Shown: in pieces, positions 1-10,763 of the stretch | Layout: the number at the start of each line of letters is the position of its first letter | Position numbering within the stretch: position 1 is the first letter of the stretch | Origin: Chelonoidis abingdonii | Lineage: Eukaryota; Chordata; Testudines; Testudinidae | Assembly: GCF_003597395.2 (NCBI RefSeq) | Contig: NC_133771.1 | Span: 56,660,423-56,724,422, forward strand | Length of the DNA stretch: 64,000 bases | Direction: 5' to 3' | Position numbers and translations under genes: made by a program | Notes under the pieces: generated by a model | Databases searched by the model: none | What the model was told of the DNA's origin: nothing | What the model saw: the letters and a program-made list of their open reading frames with translations, nothing else

Positions 1-1440
1 TTGGTCTTAACTATCTTGAGCATTTTAGTATCATCTGCAAACTTTGCCACCTCACTGTTTACCCCTTTCTCCAGATCATTTATGAATAAGTTGAATAGGA
101 TTGGTCCTAGGACAGACCCTTGGGGAAAACCACTAGTTACCCCTCTCCATTCTGAGAATTTACCATTTATTCCTACCCTTTGTTCCCTGTCTTTTAACCA
201 GTTCTCAATCCATGAAAGGACTTTCCCTTTTTTCCCATGACAACTTACTTTACGTAAGAGCTTTTGGTGAGGGATCTTGTCAAAGACTTTCTGGAAATCT
301 AAGTACACTATGTCCACTGGATCCCACTTGTCCACATGTATGTTGACCTCTTCAAAGAACTCTAATAGATTAGCAAGACATGATTTCCCTTTACAGAAAC
401 CATGTTGACTTTTTCCCAACAATTTATGTTCTTCTATGTGTCTGACAATTATTCTTTACTATTGTTTCAACTAATTTGCCTGCTACTGACATTAGCCTTA
501 CCGGTCTGTAATTACCGGGATCACCTCTAGAGCCCTTTTTAAATATTGGTGTTACATTAGCTATCTTCCAGTCATTGGATACAGAAGCCAATTTAAAGGA
601 CAGGTTACAAACCCTAGTTAATAGTTCCGCAACTTCACATTTGAGTTATTTCAGAACTCTTGGGTGAATGCCATTTGGTCCCGGTGACTTCTTTTATGTT
701 AAGTTTATCAATTAATTCCGAAACCTCCTCTAGTGACACTTCAGTCTGTGACAATTCCTCAGATTTCTCCCCTACAAAAGCTGGCTCAGGTTTGGGAATC
801 TCATCCTTAGCCGTGAAGACTGAAGCAGAGAGTTCGTTTAGTTTCTCCACGATGACTTTATCGTCTTTAAGCACTCCTTTTGTATCTCGATCATTGAGGG
901 GCCCCACTGGTTGTTTAGCAGGCTTCCTACCTATGATGTACTTAAAAAACATTTTATTACCTTTTGAGCTTTCGGCTAGCTGTTCTTCAAACTCCTTTTT
1001 GGCTTTTCTTATTACATTTTTACACTTAATTTGGCAGTGTTTATGCTCCTTTCTATTTACCTCACTAGGATTTGACTTCCACTTTTTAAAAGATGCCTTT
1101 TTATCTCTCACTGCTTCTTTTACATGGTTGTTAAGGCACGGTGGCTCTTTTTTAGTTCTTTTACTATGTTTCTTAATTTGGGGTATACATTTAAGTTGGG
1201 CCTCTATTATGATGTCTTTAAAAAGCATCTATGCAGCTTGCAGGGATTTCACTTTAGTCACTGTACCTTTTAATTTCTATATAACTAACCCCCTCATTTT
1301 TGCATAGTTTCCCTTTTTTAAATTAAACAGCGTTGGGCTGTTGAGATGTTCTTCCCACCACAGGGATGTTAAATGTTGTTACATTATGGTCACTATTTCT
1401 AAGCGGTCCTGTTATAGTTACCTCTTGGACCAGCTCCTGC
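1..1440 (-). mobile_element. CR1 LINE, 3' truncated by the window edge
   Basis: A chicken-repeat-1 type non-LTR retrotransposon runs on the minus strand and enters from the left edge. The reverse complement gives a reverse transcriptase block with an FADD catalytic motif (30-41), then upstream the basic linker typical of CR1 ORF2, then an endonuclease-side stretch that loses clear frame beyond about 1250. The last recognisable CR1 text is near 1440, where an old repeat and then a hAT element (1501) follow. The orientation, the RT motif and the linker are read directly; the family name comes from known sauropsid CR1 sequence. It is an old, non-coding copy. Confidence 0.88.
30..1228 (-). pseudogene. 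CR1 ORF2 remnant (linker plus reverse transcriptase)
   Basis: The longest open piece is 635-1228 (197 codons). It is a lysine-rich linker carrying AYKKWK-like and RKAKKEFEEQLA text of the kind found between endonuclease and RT in CR1 ORF2. Downstream in element order (lower coordinates) the RT palm is present but in shifted frames, ending with FADDTK at about 21-41. Intact CR1 ORF2 is close to 900-1000 codons, so this is a fragment interrupted by frameshifts and stops. When intact it would have nicked target DNA and reverse transcribed its own RNA. No function is expected here. Confidence 0.8.
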
Positions 1441-1500
1441 ACTCCACTCAGGTTTGTGTAACTTCACTGGCTTTAGTGGGGTTACTTCTCATAGTATAAG

Positions 1501-1939
1501 CAGGGGTGAAAGTAACTTAAAGGACATACCAGTACGCTGGAGTCCTGAGTGGGGGGCGTGCCCTCAGCAGAAAGAGGCATGGCTTCAACCAGAAGAGGCG
1601 GGGCCTTTCAAGAATTAAAGGCCCTGGGGCTCCGCTGTGGCTGGGAGCCCCAGGGCCTTTAAATCACTTCAGAGCTACCATCTGCAGAGGTGGCTGGGAG
1701 CTCAGGGGCGAATTAAAGGGCCCAGAGCTACGGCTGCCGTGGAGCTCCAGGCCCTTTAAAGTACCATGGGAGCCCTGCTGCCGCTACCCCAGGTTGGCAG
1801 GGCTCTGGTGGGGATTTAAAGGGCTCGGGTGTCCCTGCAGTGGCTGGAGCCCTAGACCCTTTAAATCACCGTCAGAGAAGCCAGTCCTGTCTGGCATGGC
1901 CAGCTCTTGCCGGACCGTACTGGCTTACTTTCACCTCTA
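1501..1939. mobile_element. hAT-like non-autonomous element, GC-rich
   Basis: The left end CAGGGGTGAAAGTAA and the right end TTACTTTCACCTCTA form an imperfect terminal inverted repeat. The flanks AGTATAAG (1493-1500) and GGTGTAAG (1940-1947) read as an 8-bp target duplication with two mismatches, which suggests the hAT superfamily. The 439-bp interior has no open frame. It is GC-rich and repeats a CCCTTTAAA(T) word with GGAGCC-type spacers. The right 94 bases are copied again at 3799-3892. Confidence 0.7.
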
Positions 1940-1954
1940 GGTGTAAGTGACTAA
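1846..1954 (+). repeat. 109-bp direct duplication, left copy
   Basis: The sequence GGAGCCC...GACTAA is repeated at 3799-3907 with about four substitutions in 109 bases. It ends exactly where the LTR-derived element begins (TGTCAT at 1955). It contains the right end of the hAT-like element and 15 bases beyond it. Confidence 0.9.
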
Positions 1955-2832
1955 TGTCATAGACAGATAGCTAAGGGTTAATGTTTCTTTTCCTGTAAAG
2001 GGTTAACAAAGGGAACCACACACCTGACCAGAGGACCAATCAGGAAACCGGATTTTTCAAAGCTCAGGGAGGGAATTTTTGGGTGTGTGTCTTTTGTCTT
2101 GAATCTCTGTTCTGTTGCTCCGGCTCTGAGTGAACTTTCTCTCTTCAAGCTTCTGTAATCTTCTGTTTCCAAGTTGTAAGTAAAAGGTAGAAGACAGTAA
2201 GCTTCTATGTTTTTTTTTTTTTTTTGTATTTACATGTGTCTGTAGTTTGCTGGAATGTTTTAAATTGGATATCTTTTTGAATAAGTCTGTTTATTCATTT
2301 TTCTTTTAGCAATTGACATCAGTTGTCTTTTTGTCAGTTGACCTCAATTAAGGTATTGTCAACCTTGATACAGAGAACATTTTTATGTCTTTTTCTTTCT
2401 TTTTTTATGTAAAGCTTTCTTTTAACCTGTTTGAGTTTTTCTCTGGTTAAGGCTAAGGAACGAAGGAGGGAAATCTCTTGTGTTAGATTGACTAGGTTTT
2501 GAATCTTCATAGCCTCTGGTGAGGGGAGAGACACTTGATCTCTCTGTGTTTGCATTTCAAGGACTTGAAAGGGTATCCCCTAGGGCCATCCAGGAGGAGG
2601 AAGCCGGGGAGGAGAAAAGAAGAGACAAGGGGAGGGGTTATTTCCTTGTTGTAGACTCAGGGCATCTGAGTCTTGGGTCTCCAGGAAGTTTGGGAGCCAG
2701 AGTGAGACAGGCACTGTAATCCTGTCTGGTGGCAGCGCTATCAGATCTAAGCTGGTAATTAAGCTTTAAGGATTTATGCTAGGCACCACATTTGGACGCT
2801 AAGGTTCAGAATTGGGATTTATGCTTATGATA
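1955..2832 (+). repeat. LTR-like 5' part of the inverted-end element
   Basis: TG at 1955, the conserved CCTGTAAAGGGTTAA (1992-2006), AGGACCAATCAGG (2032-2044) and the tail motif GGTGGCAGC (2729-2737) occur in the same order as in the sense (minus) reading of the 14506-15373 LTR. The length (about 878) is close to the 868 of that LTR. The 3' boundary near TTATGATA (2825-2832) is inferred from that alignment by eye. A poly-T run lies at about 2210-2225. Confidence 0.55.
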
Positions 2833-3239
2833 TGTTGGCTAGCATTGGATAAAGATAAGAATCCAGAAGCCAGTAGGATATTATTTTTTCTTTTTCTCTG
2901 CTAGGGCTTTAAGCAGAGAGATAGGGTTTGGTTTAAAAGGAGCCAGAGAGAAATTTTTTTTCTGTTTCTCTCCTGCTCAATTGGCTTGCATTTTTAGCAA
3001 GGAGCCATTACAGGTGACAAAAGGGTCTTTGTTAAACAATAGAATTCCAGCTGTGAGTAAAGTACCCAGCAGAACACACATGCAATAAAGTGGTTTTACT
3101 AGTTAATTTGCATATGAAAGGTTAGCTAGGAGAGAAGTTAACAAAAGGACACTGTGCTAGGCAGATCCAGGAGACAACAGAGAGCAGCAGTTCAGACAAT
3201 AAACACCAGAGGGCACCCCAACAGAAGAAAGCAGGAACA

Positions 3240-3590
3240 ATGAGTTCCAAGGAAAGCCTGAAACAGGAACGAGCCCGCAACAAGCCATAGACAAAGAAGA
3301 TGAACATAGGAGATGGATAGAACTAATTAAGGCAGAACTAGCCAAAGAAGAGGCAGCCCACAAAGAAAACACAAGAAGAAGAGGCAGCCCACAGAAGAAA
3401 ACTACAAGAAGAAGAGGTGGCCTACAGAAGGAAACAAGAAGAAATAGAGGCAGCCCACAAAAGAGAACAAGCAGACACTCTCCAATCGAATGAGAGGGAG
3501 AAACACCAACAAGAGATGGAAAAACAGAGGGAGGCCTACAAACAGGCCCTGGCATTAGAACAGGCTAAGCAACAGAACACCACCTTGTAG
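3240..3590 (+). pseudogene. broken gag-like coiled-coil ORF
   Basis: An ATG at 3240 opens a highly charged frame. After at least two frameshifts, near 3285 and 3370, it continues to a TAG at 3588. The cleanest stretch (about 3378-3587) is rich in Glu, Lys, Arg and Gln, with repeats of the form EEAAHRRK and EEIEAAHKREQ, as expected for a coiled coil. Such heads are common in Gag-like proteins of LTR retrotransposons, but no capsid or zinc-knuckle motif is visible, so gag is an inference from position only. It lies in the interior of the 1955-3798 element. No working protein is expected. Confidence 0.45.
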
Positions 3591-3659
3591 GTGGGAAATT
3601 TCTTGTGCTGTGGAAGAAGTATTGGCGAAGGGTTGTTAGGATTGGTGGTGTTCTGTTGC

Positions 3660-3798
3660 TAAGACACACACCCAAAAATTCCTCCCTGAGCTTTGAAAAA
3701 TCCAGTTTCCTGATTGGTCCTCTGGTCAGGTGTGTGGTTCCCTTTGTTAACCCTTTACAGGAAAAGAAACATTAACCCTTAGCTATCTGTTTATGACA
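3660..3798 (-). repeat. inverted LTR start at the right end of the element
   Basis: This stretch is the reverse complement of 1955-2093, including TTAACCCTTTACAGG (3747-3761) and a reversed CCAAT box. The similarity stops sharply at GACACACACCC (3662 onward), where the interior begins. Confidence 0.85.
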
Positions 3799-3907
3799 GG
3801 AGCCCTGGACCCTATAAATCACCGTCAGAGAAGCCAGTCCAGTCTGGCATGGCCAGCTCATGCCGGACCGTACTGGCTTACTTTCACCTCTAGGTGTAAG
3901 TGACTAA
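3799..3907 (+). repeat. 109-bp direct duplication, right copy
   Basis: Second copy of 1846-1954. It starts at the base after ATGACA (3798) and ends at GACTAA before CATGCTCC. Together with the left copy it flanks the 1844-bp element with no gap on either side. Confidence 0.9.
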
Positions 3908-5023
3908 CATGCTCCACAAATACAGGCAGCAAGTGAAAGAGCATCTTAGGGGTGTTTTTTGTTTGTTTGTTTTTGTTTTGTTTTTTGTAACTGTCTGAGC
4001 ACAAAAATAATGTACTTTTCCAACGTGATGTGCAGGGGTTTTTTGACTGTCAAGTAGAAACAATTTAAACTTCAGGACTATACCTATCCACTGAGTTTTT
4101 CCTATGGATAAATGAGTTTGGTGGAGCAAAAGCACATTAGAAAGTGATATCAGGAAGCTTGCAATTCTGTTAGTCTGAGTTTTTTGTCAGTGGAATCAGT
4201 AATCTCACTCATTTTTCAATATATTTATGCAAGAATGAAGGAGTAAATATAAAGCCCTTTGCAAAGGTTTTTTTGTTGTTGTTTTCTCTCTTGAAATGTT
4301 GATACAGTATCTGCAGTTACACAGATGGTTGCTAAATTAAATTTACTTGATGGGCTGTTGGTTTTCTTTGTATAATCAGATTCTTGATCAAAGATATGAA
4401 AGGATAATATACATTACAGTTTTGATTCGTGATATACAGGAGGGACTTTCAACAGTTTTTTCAAGTACTGCTTGAAAAAAATCCACATTAACAGCACTAA
4501 TTAGTGGCAAGTAGCCTTGGATTTTCTAGCATGGAAAACATGTTTAGCATTTGTTCAAAAGCTTCAGAGCTCATTTTAAAAAGTTTAACTTATGGTGATA
4601 GGAACTGAAGTGTAATAATGACACAGAGTAAACAAAATTTGCATAGCAATAATAATTTGACAGCTCAGTTTATAAATATTGCAAATAAGGGTAAAATTTT
4701 ATTTTATGTTTAGAGAGAAATCTCCTCCGGATCTTGATTCTTTTTTCTCTAGTCTTTTTTGAGGGCATTGGTATAATGTCCTTTATGTATGTGCATTCTA
4801 AAATCCTTTATTTGAAACTTAAGTTCATGTATAGAACTGTACCATACAGTCCACATTTAGTACTTTGTTAACCTCAGTCATTACTAAAGGCAAAAATTTA
4901 TTCTCACTCAGATCCACACTGTGAATCTCTTATCACCAGTCCGGATCTTTCTAGCTTTTTCTGCTCTTGTGTACCTGCAGAGTTCCATTGATTTTAATAG
5001 AAAATTAAAGGCTATAATATCAA
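3908..5023. other. unassigned AT-rich DNA
   Basis: No repeat family or exon is recognised. A GTTTGTTTGTTTTTGTTTTG-like tract lies near 3955-3986, and short T-runs near 4268. Confidence 0.5.
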
Positions 5024-5025
5024 TA

Positions 5026-5213
5026 CACCTCTACCTCGATATAACGCTGTCCTCGGGAGCCAAAAAATCTCACCGCCTTATAGGTGAAACCATCTTATAT
5101 CGAACTTGCTTTGATCCACTGGATTGCGCAGCACCACTCCCCCAGAGCACAGCTTTACTGCGTTATATCTGAATTTGTGTTATACTGGCTCGTGTTATAT
5201 CAGGGTAGAGGTG
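5026..5213. mobile_element. Tc1/mariner-type MITE, 188 bp
   Basis: The terminal inverted repeats CACCTCTACCTCGATATAAC and GTTATATCAGGGTAGAGGTG are flanked by TA on both sides (5024-5025, 5214-5215). The interior is too short to code. A second copy of the same length lies in the opposite orientation at 58594-58781. The TA duplication and size suggest a Tigger/pogo or mariner-derived MITE. Confidence 0.85.
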
Positions 5214-5215
5214 TA

Positions 5216-5924
5216 CTAAGATCTGCAGCGAGGATCAGAGAGGAAAATATTGCTGTAAGTCAGTAATTGTTTTGGCTCACTTGGACAGATACTGCTGAAG
5301 TGCAAAAGTCAATGTTCCTTACTGCAATACGTTACTAGCGGGATAAAGTCTTAATGTGATGGAGGAAGGAATACACACATTTCAGGAACTTGTTTTAAAT
5401 AACAATTTTAGAAATGTAGGCATTTTGCAGTCTAAACAATAATAGCAATAATCAAAGAGCCTTAAGGATTCCGTGGGCTCTTTGTAGGTTCCGTTGATTA
5501 AGGACTCAAGAACAAGTTACACAGTATTGCTCTTGTTGAGTTCAAATGCAGAGATCTGGAAATCTCCTTTAATTATAGAGGACCAAACCTATAGCTAAGT
5601 CTACATTGTGAAAGTCAGACTGGTGCAAGAGAGTTTGTTTTGACAAAACCCTGACATTCACACATTAAAGAAGCACCCTTGGAGAGAACTTTGAGAACAA
5701 TTTCATAGCTGATCATACTTAAAAAGACAACACAAGAAGGTTGTCTTGAAGTTTGCCTTTGATAAATAGATACATGCAATTCTATATCAGTCACAGCCTG
5801 CCATGCTGATCTGTGTACAAACTGTAACCATGGTGCTTAATCCATCTTGCACCTGTTTTCATCTATGGCACACAAAATCAAAGGAATTACTCACACATAC
5901 ATAATAATGGACCACATTTCTTGT
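5216..5924. other. unassigned DNA
   Basis: I see no gene or repeat family I can name in this interval. Confidence 0.45.
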
Positions 5925-6125
5925 GCTAATTATTAATCATGTTTATTACAGTAGTGCCCATGGGCCTACCGGGAACAGGTGTGCCTTCTGCTAGACATTG
6001 TGCAAACACAGAATAAGAGTGAATCCCTGCTCTGAGGAGTTTACAATCTAAACAGAAACAGGGTAGGAGAAAAGTGATAGAACATACAGTCAGAGTAAAC
6101 AATGTGATGGCTGTAAACATCATGC
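5925..6125 (-). repeat. dispersed amniote repeat, LINE2/MIR-like tail
   Basis: The words ATTGTGCAAACACAGAATAAGAG and GAATCCCTGCTCTGAGGAGTTTACAATCTAAAC (in pieces) resemble the shared 3' tail of old L2/MIR-type retroposons read on the minus strand. The match is from memory and the copy is degraded, so boundaries are approximate. Confidence 0.5.
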
Positions 6126-6959
6126 TGGTTCTTTAAGTTCTTTGGTGTTGTTATTTAAATCCTTTCAGTAGGGTTATGTTAGATGGAGATTAGCTAGGTG
6201 GAAAAACAAAGGGAGAGAGGGGGTTGGAGACCATGAGGGAGGGGGCAGGAGACGGTTCATACGTGTCACCTGTTTGACAGCTATTAAAAATTATAGACCA
6301 AATCCTAGTCCCACTGAAGTCATGAAAGTTTTGCCACCAACTTCACTGTAACCCAGATTTGTCTCTCTATCCGTAACATGGTTGTGTACTTTTCCAGAGA
6401 AGAGAACAACCTGTTGCTTGAGTTCTGCTAGATTTATTCCTTTGTAGTTCATTTTGTTTGCTTATGTCTTTGTCTGCAGGAGGGTTACCTTCACAAAAGA
6501 CACCATGCTACAAGCTTTTGGGCACAGTCAGGAGGCCATCATGAGTTGCTAAAGCAGCTGCTGCAAATCAGCCTGTTATTCTGGCAATCTCAATTGACCG
6601 TGAACTCTAGATCTCACTTCCTTCATGTTATTATTTCTTGGCACATAATTGTCAACAGGTGTGATTAAATGTGATGAGGAGGCACGTAGTTTTAATGCTT
6701 GAATACTTCACAAAAGCAGGGACTTTTTGCAAAGAGGAATGTTATTTTTGCAAGGGTTAGTGGTTGGTTTTTATTAGAATCAGATTCCCTACTACTACTA
6801 CTATTGTTTTCTTTCCCACTCCCCTGGGTTTTGAAAAATAAGATGAAAATGGATCAACAGCAAAACTGCTGCAAGAACCCTGACTGTGATTCTAATTCCA
6901 TGAAATACCATGGGAACAACTCCATAGTATTTCTAGTGACAAACAGCTATATTTCTGAT
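6126..6959. other. unassigned DNA
   Basis: No feature is recognised. A short stretch near 6285-6345 resembles an old sauropsid repeat with the CACTGAAGTCA word. Confidence 0.4.
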
Positions 6960-7260
6960 GGCAGGGGAAAAAAGATGGATGTGAAGAATGGAGTGAATGA
7001 CTAGAGAAGAAAACACTAAGTGAGGAGCGGAGAGGAGAGAAACAAAGAATGAGATGTGATACGGCAGAGGAAAGATGGCAGCATTTTGGAGATGGGGAGA
7101 GAAATGAGAAAAAAAATAAGAGGGAAAGAAGAAGGGAGGAAGCAAAGTAGTTAATAGTGAAAGGAAAGCTTTTTAGGGAGGGACTGAGAGAGAAACTAAG
7201 AAAATTAAATAAAAAGAAGAATTTTGGAAGTAAAGTGAAAGGAAAAAGCAAATTAAATAC
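6960..7260 (+). repeat. purine-rich low-complexity tract
   Basis: For about 300 bases the plus strand is overwhelmingly A and G (GAGAGGAGAGAAACAAAG, GGAAAGAAGAAGGGAGGAAG and similar). The reverse strand is therefore a long polypyrimidine run, which explains the apparent serine/phenylalanine-rich frames there. It is not coding. Confidence 0.8.
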
Positions 7261-8150
7261 AGAATGTTTAAAGATATGGAGAGAAAATACGAATCAGGAA
7301 CAAAAATGGTTGGGAAATGTTTTCTAAATTAGGTGATTTACTGGAATATAGTCCATATGTAATTCGTGATTTAGATTAGTTCTACCTCAAGGCAAAGTCT
7401 TCAGGTTCTTCTGAACCTACACTTTACTTGAAAGGTTTTCTATCTAAATTTATCACTTGCTGGCATGTAAGCAGTCACCTTTCATTGCTTGACACCTGTA
7501 CCCTAGGGCAAGGGTCTGATGAACTTGTAAACAAGCACCATGCCTGCTGATGAGATGAGCATGAAGGGAGACAACAGACACAATGTACGTGCATCAGTTG
7601 TGAGGATTCAGAATACGATTCCTATTCAAAAATGCTTGTGCTTCTATTTGAAAGGATGTACTATTTCTAATCCTGCTCACCAATGTTGAAGGACCAGAGC
7701 TGGCCCAACTGGAATCTGCACTATGGAGCCAATCAGAGCTTCTCAGACAGGCTTCACTGTGAGGAGATCCTCATGTGTAGCCATCTAGCACCTATGTAGC
7801 CATCCAATTCCCCTCCATATTCAGAAGTGGAGTCTCTGGTTGCACCTCAGCCAGTACCAAGAGACAATGCCAGGGGTTAATGAACATGCATGGTGCTTGT
7901 CCTGATATTCTAGCTAAGGGAACATGAAAGGGACTATGTAGATCGAACAGCGTGTTTCCTTCTGACAACTGCAGGATGAATCTGTAAGCCATGAAGAGGA
8001 GTTGGAAGTAATATATCACTTTTCCAATAGTCTAGACAAATAATAGAGCAAGCTGAAAATTTTTGGCCAAAACAGGTTTCATACAGAAAATGCTGATTTG
8101 ACAGAATTTAAATGTTCCATGGGAACATGTCAATTGTCTGGCTATACCTA
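7261..8150. other. unassigned DNA with one old repeat fragment
   Basis: Mostly unrecognised. The segment 8050-8140 (CTGAAAATTTTTGGCC... TGATTTGACA) resembles a dispersed AT-rich turtle repeat also hinted at near 9765-9975 and 16280-16695. Confidence 0.4.
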
Positions 8151-9790
8151 AAGAAGGGCAGGAGACACTTGACATGGGTTTAATCAGGCCACAACTTTAT
8201 TATTAGATGTCTGGGACTACTTAGCAGATAAAAGTGTACAGTGCAGGTGACCCCACATTTATTCCAGAATTACCTGGGAGGCTTTTATCAGCTCCCCCTT
8301 TTTTTCCATCCAGGTCCCTCCAGCAACTCCATTGCTGGGACCTTATCATCAACCTCTCCCCCATAGGAGGGTTAAGGTGGGCTATAATAATGGGTAGGTC
8401 CTTACCAAATTCACAGCTATGAAAAACACATTACAGAATATGAAATCTGGGCTCCCCCCATTAAATCTGATCTTTTGTGTGTTTTACTCTATAAAATACA
8501 GAGTTCACAGGGAGACCAGCATTTCTCAAACTGGGAAGGTCCTGAGTCAAAAGGGAGTTTCAGAGGGTCACAAGATTATTATACGGAGGTCACAGTATTG
8601 TCACCTTTATTTCTGCACTGACATCTGCACTGACATCAGAGCTGGGTGGCTGGAGAGCAGCAGCTGTTGTCTGGGCACACAGCTCTGAAGGCAGTGCAGA
8701 AGTAAGGGTGACTATCATACCATGCCACCCTAACTTCCGTTCTGCTGCCTTCAGAACTTGGTGATCAGACAGTGGCAGCTGCTGACTGAGGGCCCAGCTC
8801 TACAGACAGCAGCACGGAAGTTAGGGTGGCAATACCATACCACACTCTCTTTACTTCTGTGCTGCTGCTGGCAGTGGCTCTGCTTTCAGAGCTGGGCTCC
8901 TGGTCAGCAGCTGCTGTTTTCCAGGTATCCAGCTCTGAAGGCAGCACCACCGCCAGCAGCTGCAGCGCAGAACTAAGGGTAGCAGTAGCACAACTCCCCA
9001 GACAATAACTTTGTGACCTCTCCCCACAACTCCTTTTAGGGTCAGGACCCCTACAATTGCAAAATGATGAAATTTCACATTTAAATAGCTAAAATCACAA
9101 AGTTTATTACTTTAAATATTCTATGCCCTTGAAATTGAGCAAAATAGATTGTGAATTTGGTAGGGCCCTAATAATGGGGGTTGGCTCCCTGCCATAACAA
9201 TCATAGGTATCCCCAACTGCCCCCCATTCGCTCCTTTACCAAACATCTCTTTTCAAGTCCTTTTTCAAGCCATTTATACAGTCACTGTATACCTTTTCAA
9301 TGGAGCACCTGCACTGGACATCTACCCTACACTTAAATAATGAGTTGTGACTTATGGCTGCCTGCCTGTCATGCTGTGCATGAACAAAGCCCTTCCTGAA
9401 CCCCCAGCTCCATGTAGGCCAATGCAGTGGCAAGGAAAAAATTCCTTCCTTGCCCCCATCATCAAAGGGTCAGCCAGTGTAATGGCCACAGTAGGTCTAG
9501 ACCAATCTGGTATTTTACCACCTAAAGGAGAGGGAGCGTGGGTGCCCCCTCAGCCTACTCTGTGCAAAAAGGAGAGTTAAAGCACAGGGCTGCCCCTTTA
9601 AGCCCTTCATTCCCAGGGGATGAGTCAGTGACCATGCTGACCCTTTTGCAGAAGTTTTCATCTCTCCCACACCAAGCCACAAAGCACAATTCTCTTCATT
9701 CGGCCAGCCAGCCAACTACCACCCCTCTGCCCCATCTTCCTCCACTTAAAGGTGCAAAGTGCTCATTCTGATGAAAATTTCATATATCCG
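8151..9790. repeat. probable older dispersed repeat hosting a hAT insertion
   Basis: The text on both sides of the hAT element (8151-8394 and 9171-9790) joins into one run when the insertion is removed. It has the texture of a dispersed turtle element (ACCTGGGAGGCTTTTATCAG; TTGGCTCCCTGCCATAACAA). I recognise it as repetitive but cannot name the class or give firm ends. Confidence 0.35.
8395..9170. mobile_element. hAT element with TAGGGCCC-type ends, 776 bp
   Basis: The ends TAGGTCCTTACCAAATTCAC and GTGAATTTGGTAGGGCCCTA are inverted repeats. The flanks ATAATGGG (8387-8394) and ATAATGGG (9171-9178) are an identical 8-bp target duplication, diagnostic of hAT. The interior repeats GCAGAAGTAAGGGTGG-type units in both directions (about 8690-8990), a GC-rich foldback minisatellite that creates several spurious frames. 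There is no transposase. Confidence 0.88.
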
Positions 9791-10059
9791 ACTTTTCATT
9801 CACATAAAAGGCAAATGATAGTCTAAATGAAATGCTTCTATCTTGTCCAAATGAAACTTTGCAATAATTTCCCATTAAAATGTCAATGGAATTGTGAATA
9901 CCAGGAGGTGTTTTGTTTTAATTGAATCAGCATTTTCTGACAGAAAACTATTCCATCAGAAAACTTTCAACCAGTTCTAATTATCATTTGTCCGGTGTGC
10001 AGATGCCTTACATGACTGTTTGTGCCTTAAGTGCACCATATTGCCCATTATTCAGTGAA
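9791..10059. other. unassigned DNA, part of a possible AT-rich repeat
   Basis: The segment up to about 9975 ends in AACTTTCAACCAGTTCTAAT, close to the GACCAGCTCTA-type terminus of an AT-rich turtle foldback repeat. The remainder is unrecognised. Confidence 0.35.
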
Positions 10060-10300
10060 AGTCAGCGTAGCTTGCCGGATAGGTTACAGGACTGGTACTC
10101 AAGGGATCTGTTTCTTTTCCTGGCTCTGCCATTGGCCTGCTGGCTGACCTTGGACAAGTCACACCATTGCTCTGTGCCTCAGTTTCCTATCTATAAAATG
10201 GGGACAATGATGCTTACCTTGTTTACTAAAATGCTTTGAGATTTATGGATGGAAACTGTTATAGAAGTGCTACATGGTGATACTGTTTAAAGCCCACAGT
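10060..10300 (+). mobile_element. MIR-type SINE
   Basis: A nearly full tRNA-derived CORE-SINE. The degraded tRNA-like head is at 10064-10115. It is followed by GGCTCTGCCATTGGCCTGCT, then GACCTTGGACAAGTCAC, then GTGCCTCAGTTTCC and AAAATGGGGACAATGATG, in the order of the MIR consensus. The tail has TGCTTTGAGAT and AGAAGTGCTACATG. It is an ancient amniote retroposon. Confidence 0.88.
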
Positions 10301-10763
10301 TCAGCTCTAACGATGTACAACCCTGTACATTTTATATTTTCATAGATTCCAAGGCAAGAAGACACCATTGTGATCATCTAGTCTGACCTCCTATATAACA
10401 CAGGGCATAGAACTTCCCCAAAATAATTCCCAGCCTTTTACAAAAATATCCAATTTGGATTTAAAAATTGGAAAAATCCATCACAAAAAAAACCTTTGTT
10501 AAATTATCCCAATGGTTAATTATGCTCACTGTTAAAAAATTTATGGTTTATTTCCAGTCTGAATTCATTATGCTTCAACTTCCAGTCATTGACTCATGTT
10601 ATACCTTTCCCTCCTAGACTGAAGAGCCCATTATTAAATATGTCTTCCCAATGTAGATATTTATAGACTGTAATTAAGTCATCTCTTAGCATTGTCTTTG
10701 TTAGACTCAAGGTGCTCAATCTACATTTATCACTAAAAGGCAGGTTTTCTGATCCTTTAATCA

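Larger units (their letters stand above)
1955..3798 (+). mobile_element. LTR-derived element with inverted termini
   Basis: The element begins TGTCATAGACAG and ends CTGTTTATGACA. The first ~139 bases (1955-2093) are repeated as a reverse complement at 3660-3798. The left 870-880 bases (1955 to about 2832) resemble in layout the solo LTR at 14506-15373: CTGTAAAGGGTTAA near the start, a CCAAT box at 2036-2040, and GGTGGCAGC followed by AAGCTGGTAA-TTAAGC near the end. The interior (2833-3659) holds a leader and a broken coiled-coil frame. There is no second forward LTR; the right end is the inverted start of an LTR. The class (Ty3/gypsy-like or ERV-like) is not settled. Confidence 0.7.

Noticed and set aside
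660..1307. 215-codon plus-strand frame
   Set aside because: It is the antisense shadow of the CR1 linker ORF on the minus strand.
8690..8990. A CRISPR-like or coding repeat array
   Set aside because: The repeated GCAGAAGTAAGGGTGG units are irregular, inverted and internal to a hAT element.
9236..9771. Overlapping short frames near 9.2-9.8 kb
   Set aside because: They lie in a probable dispersed repeat and lack protein-like features.
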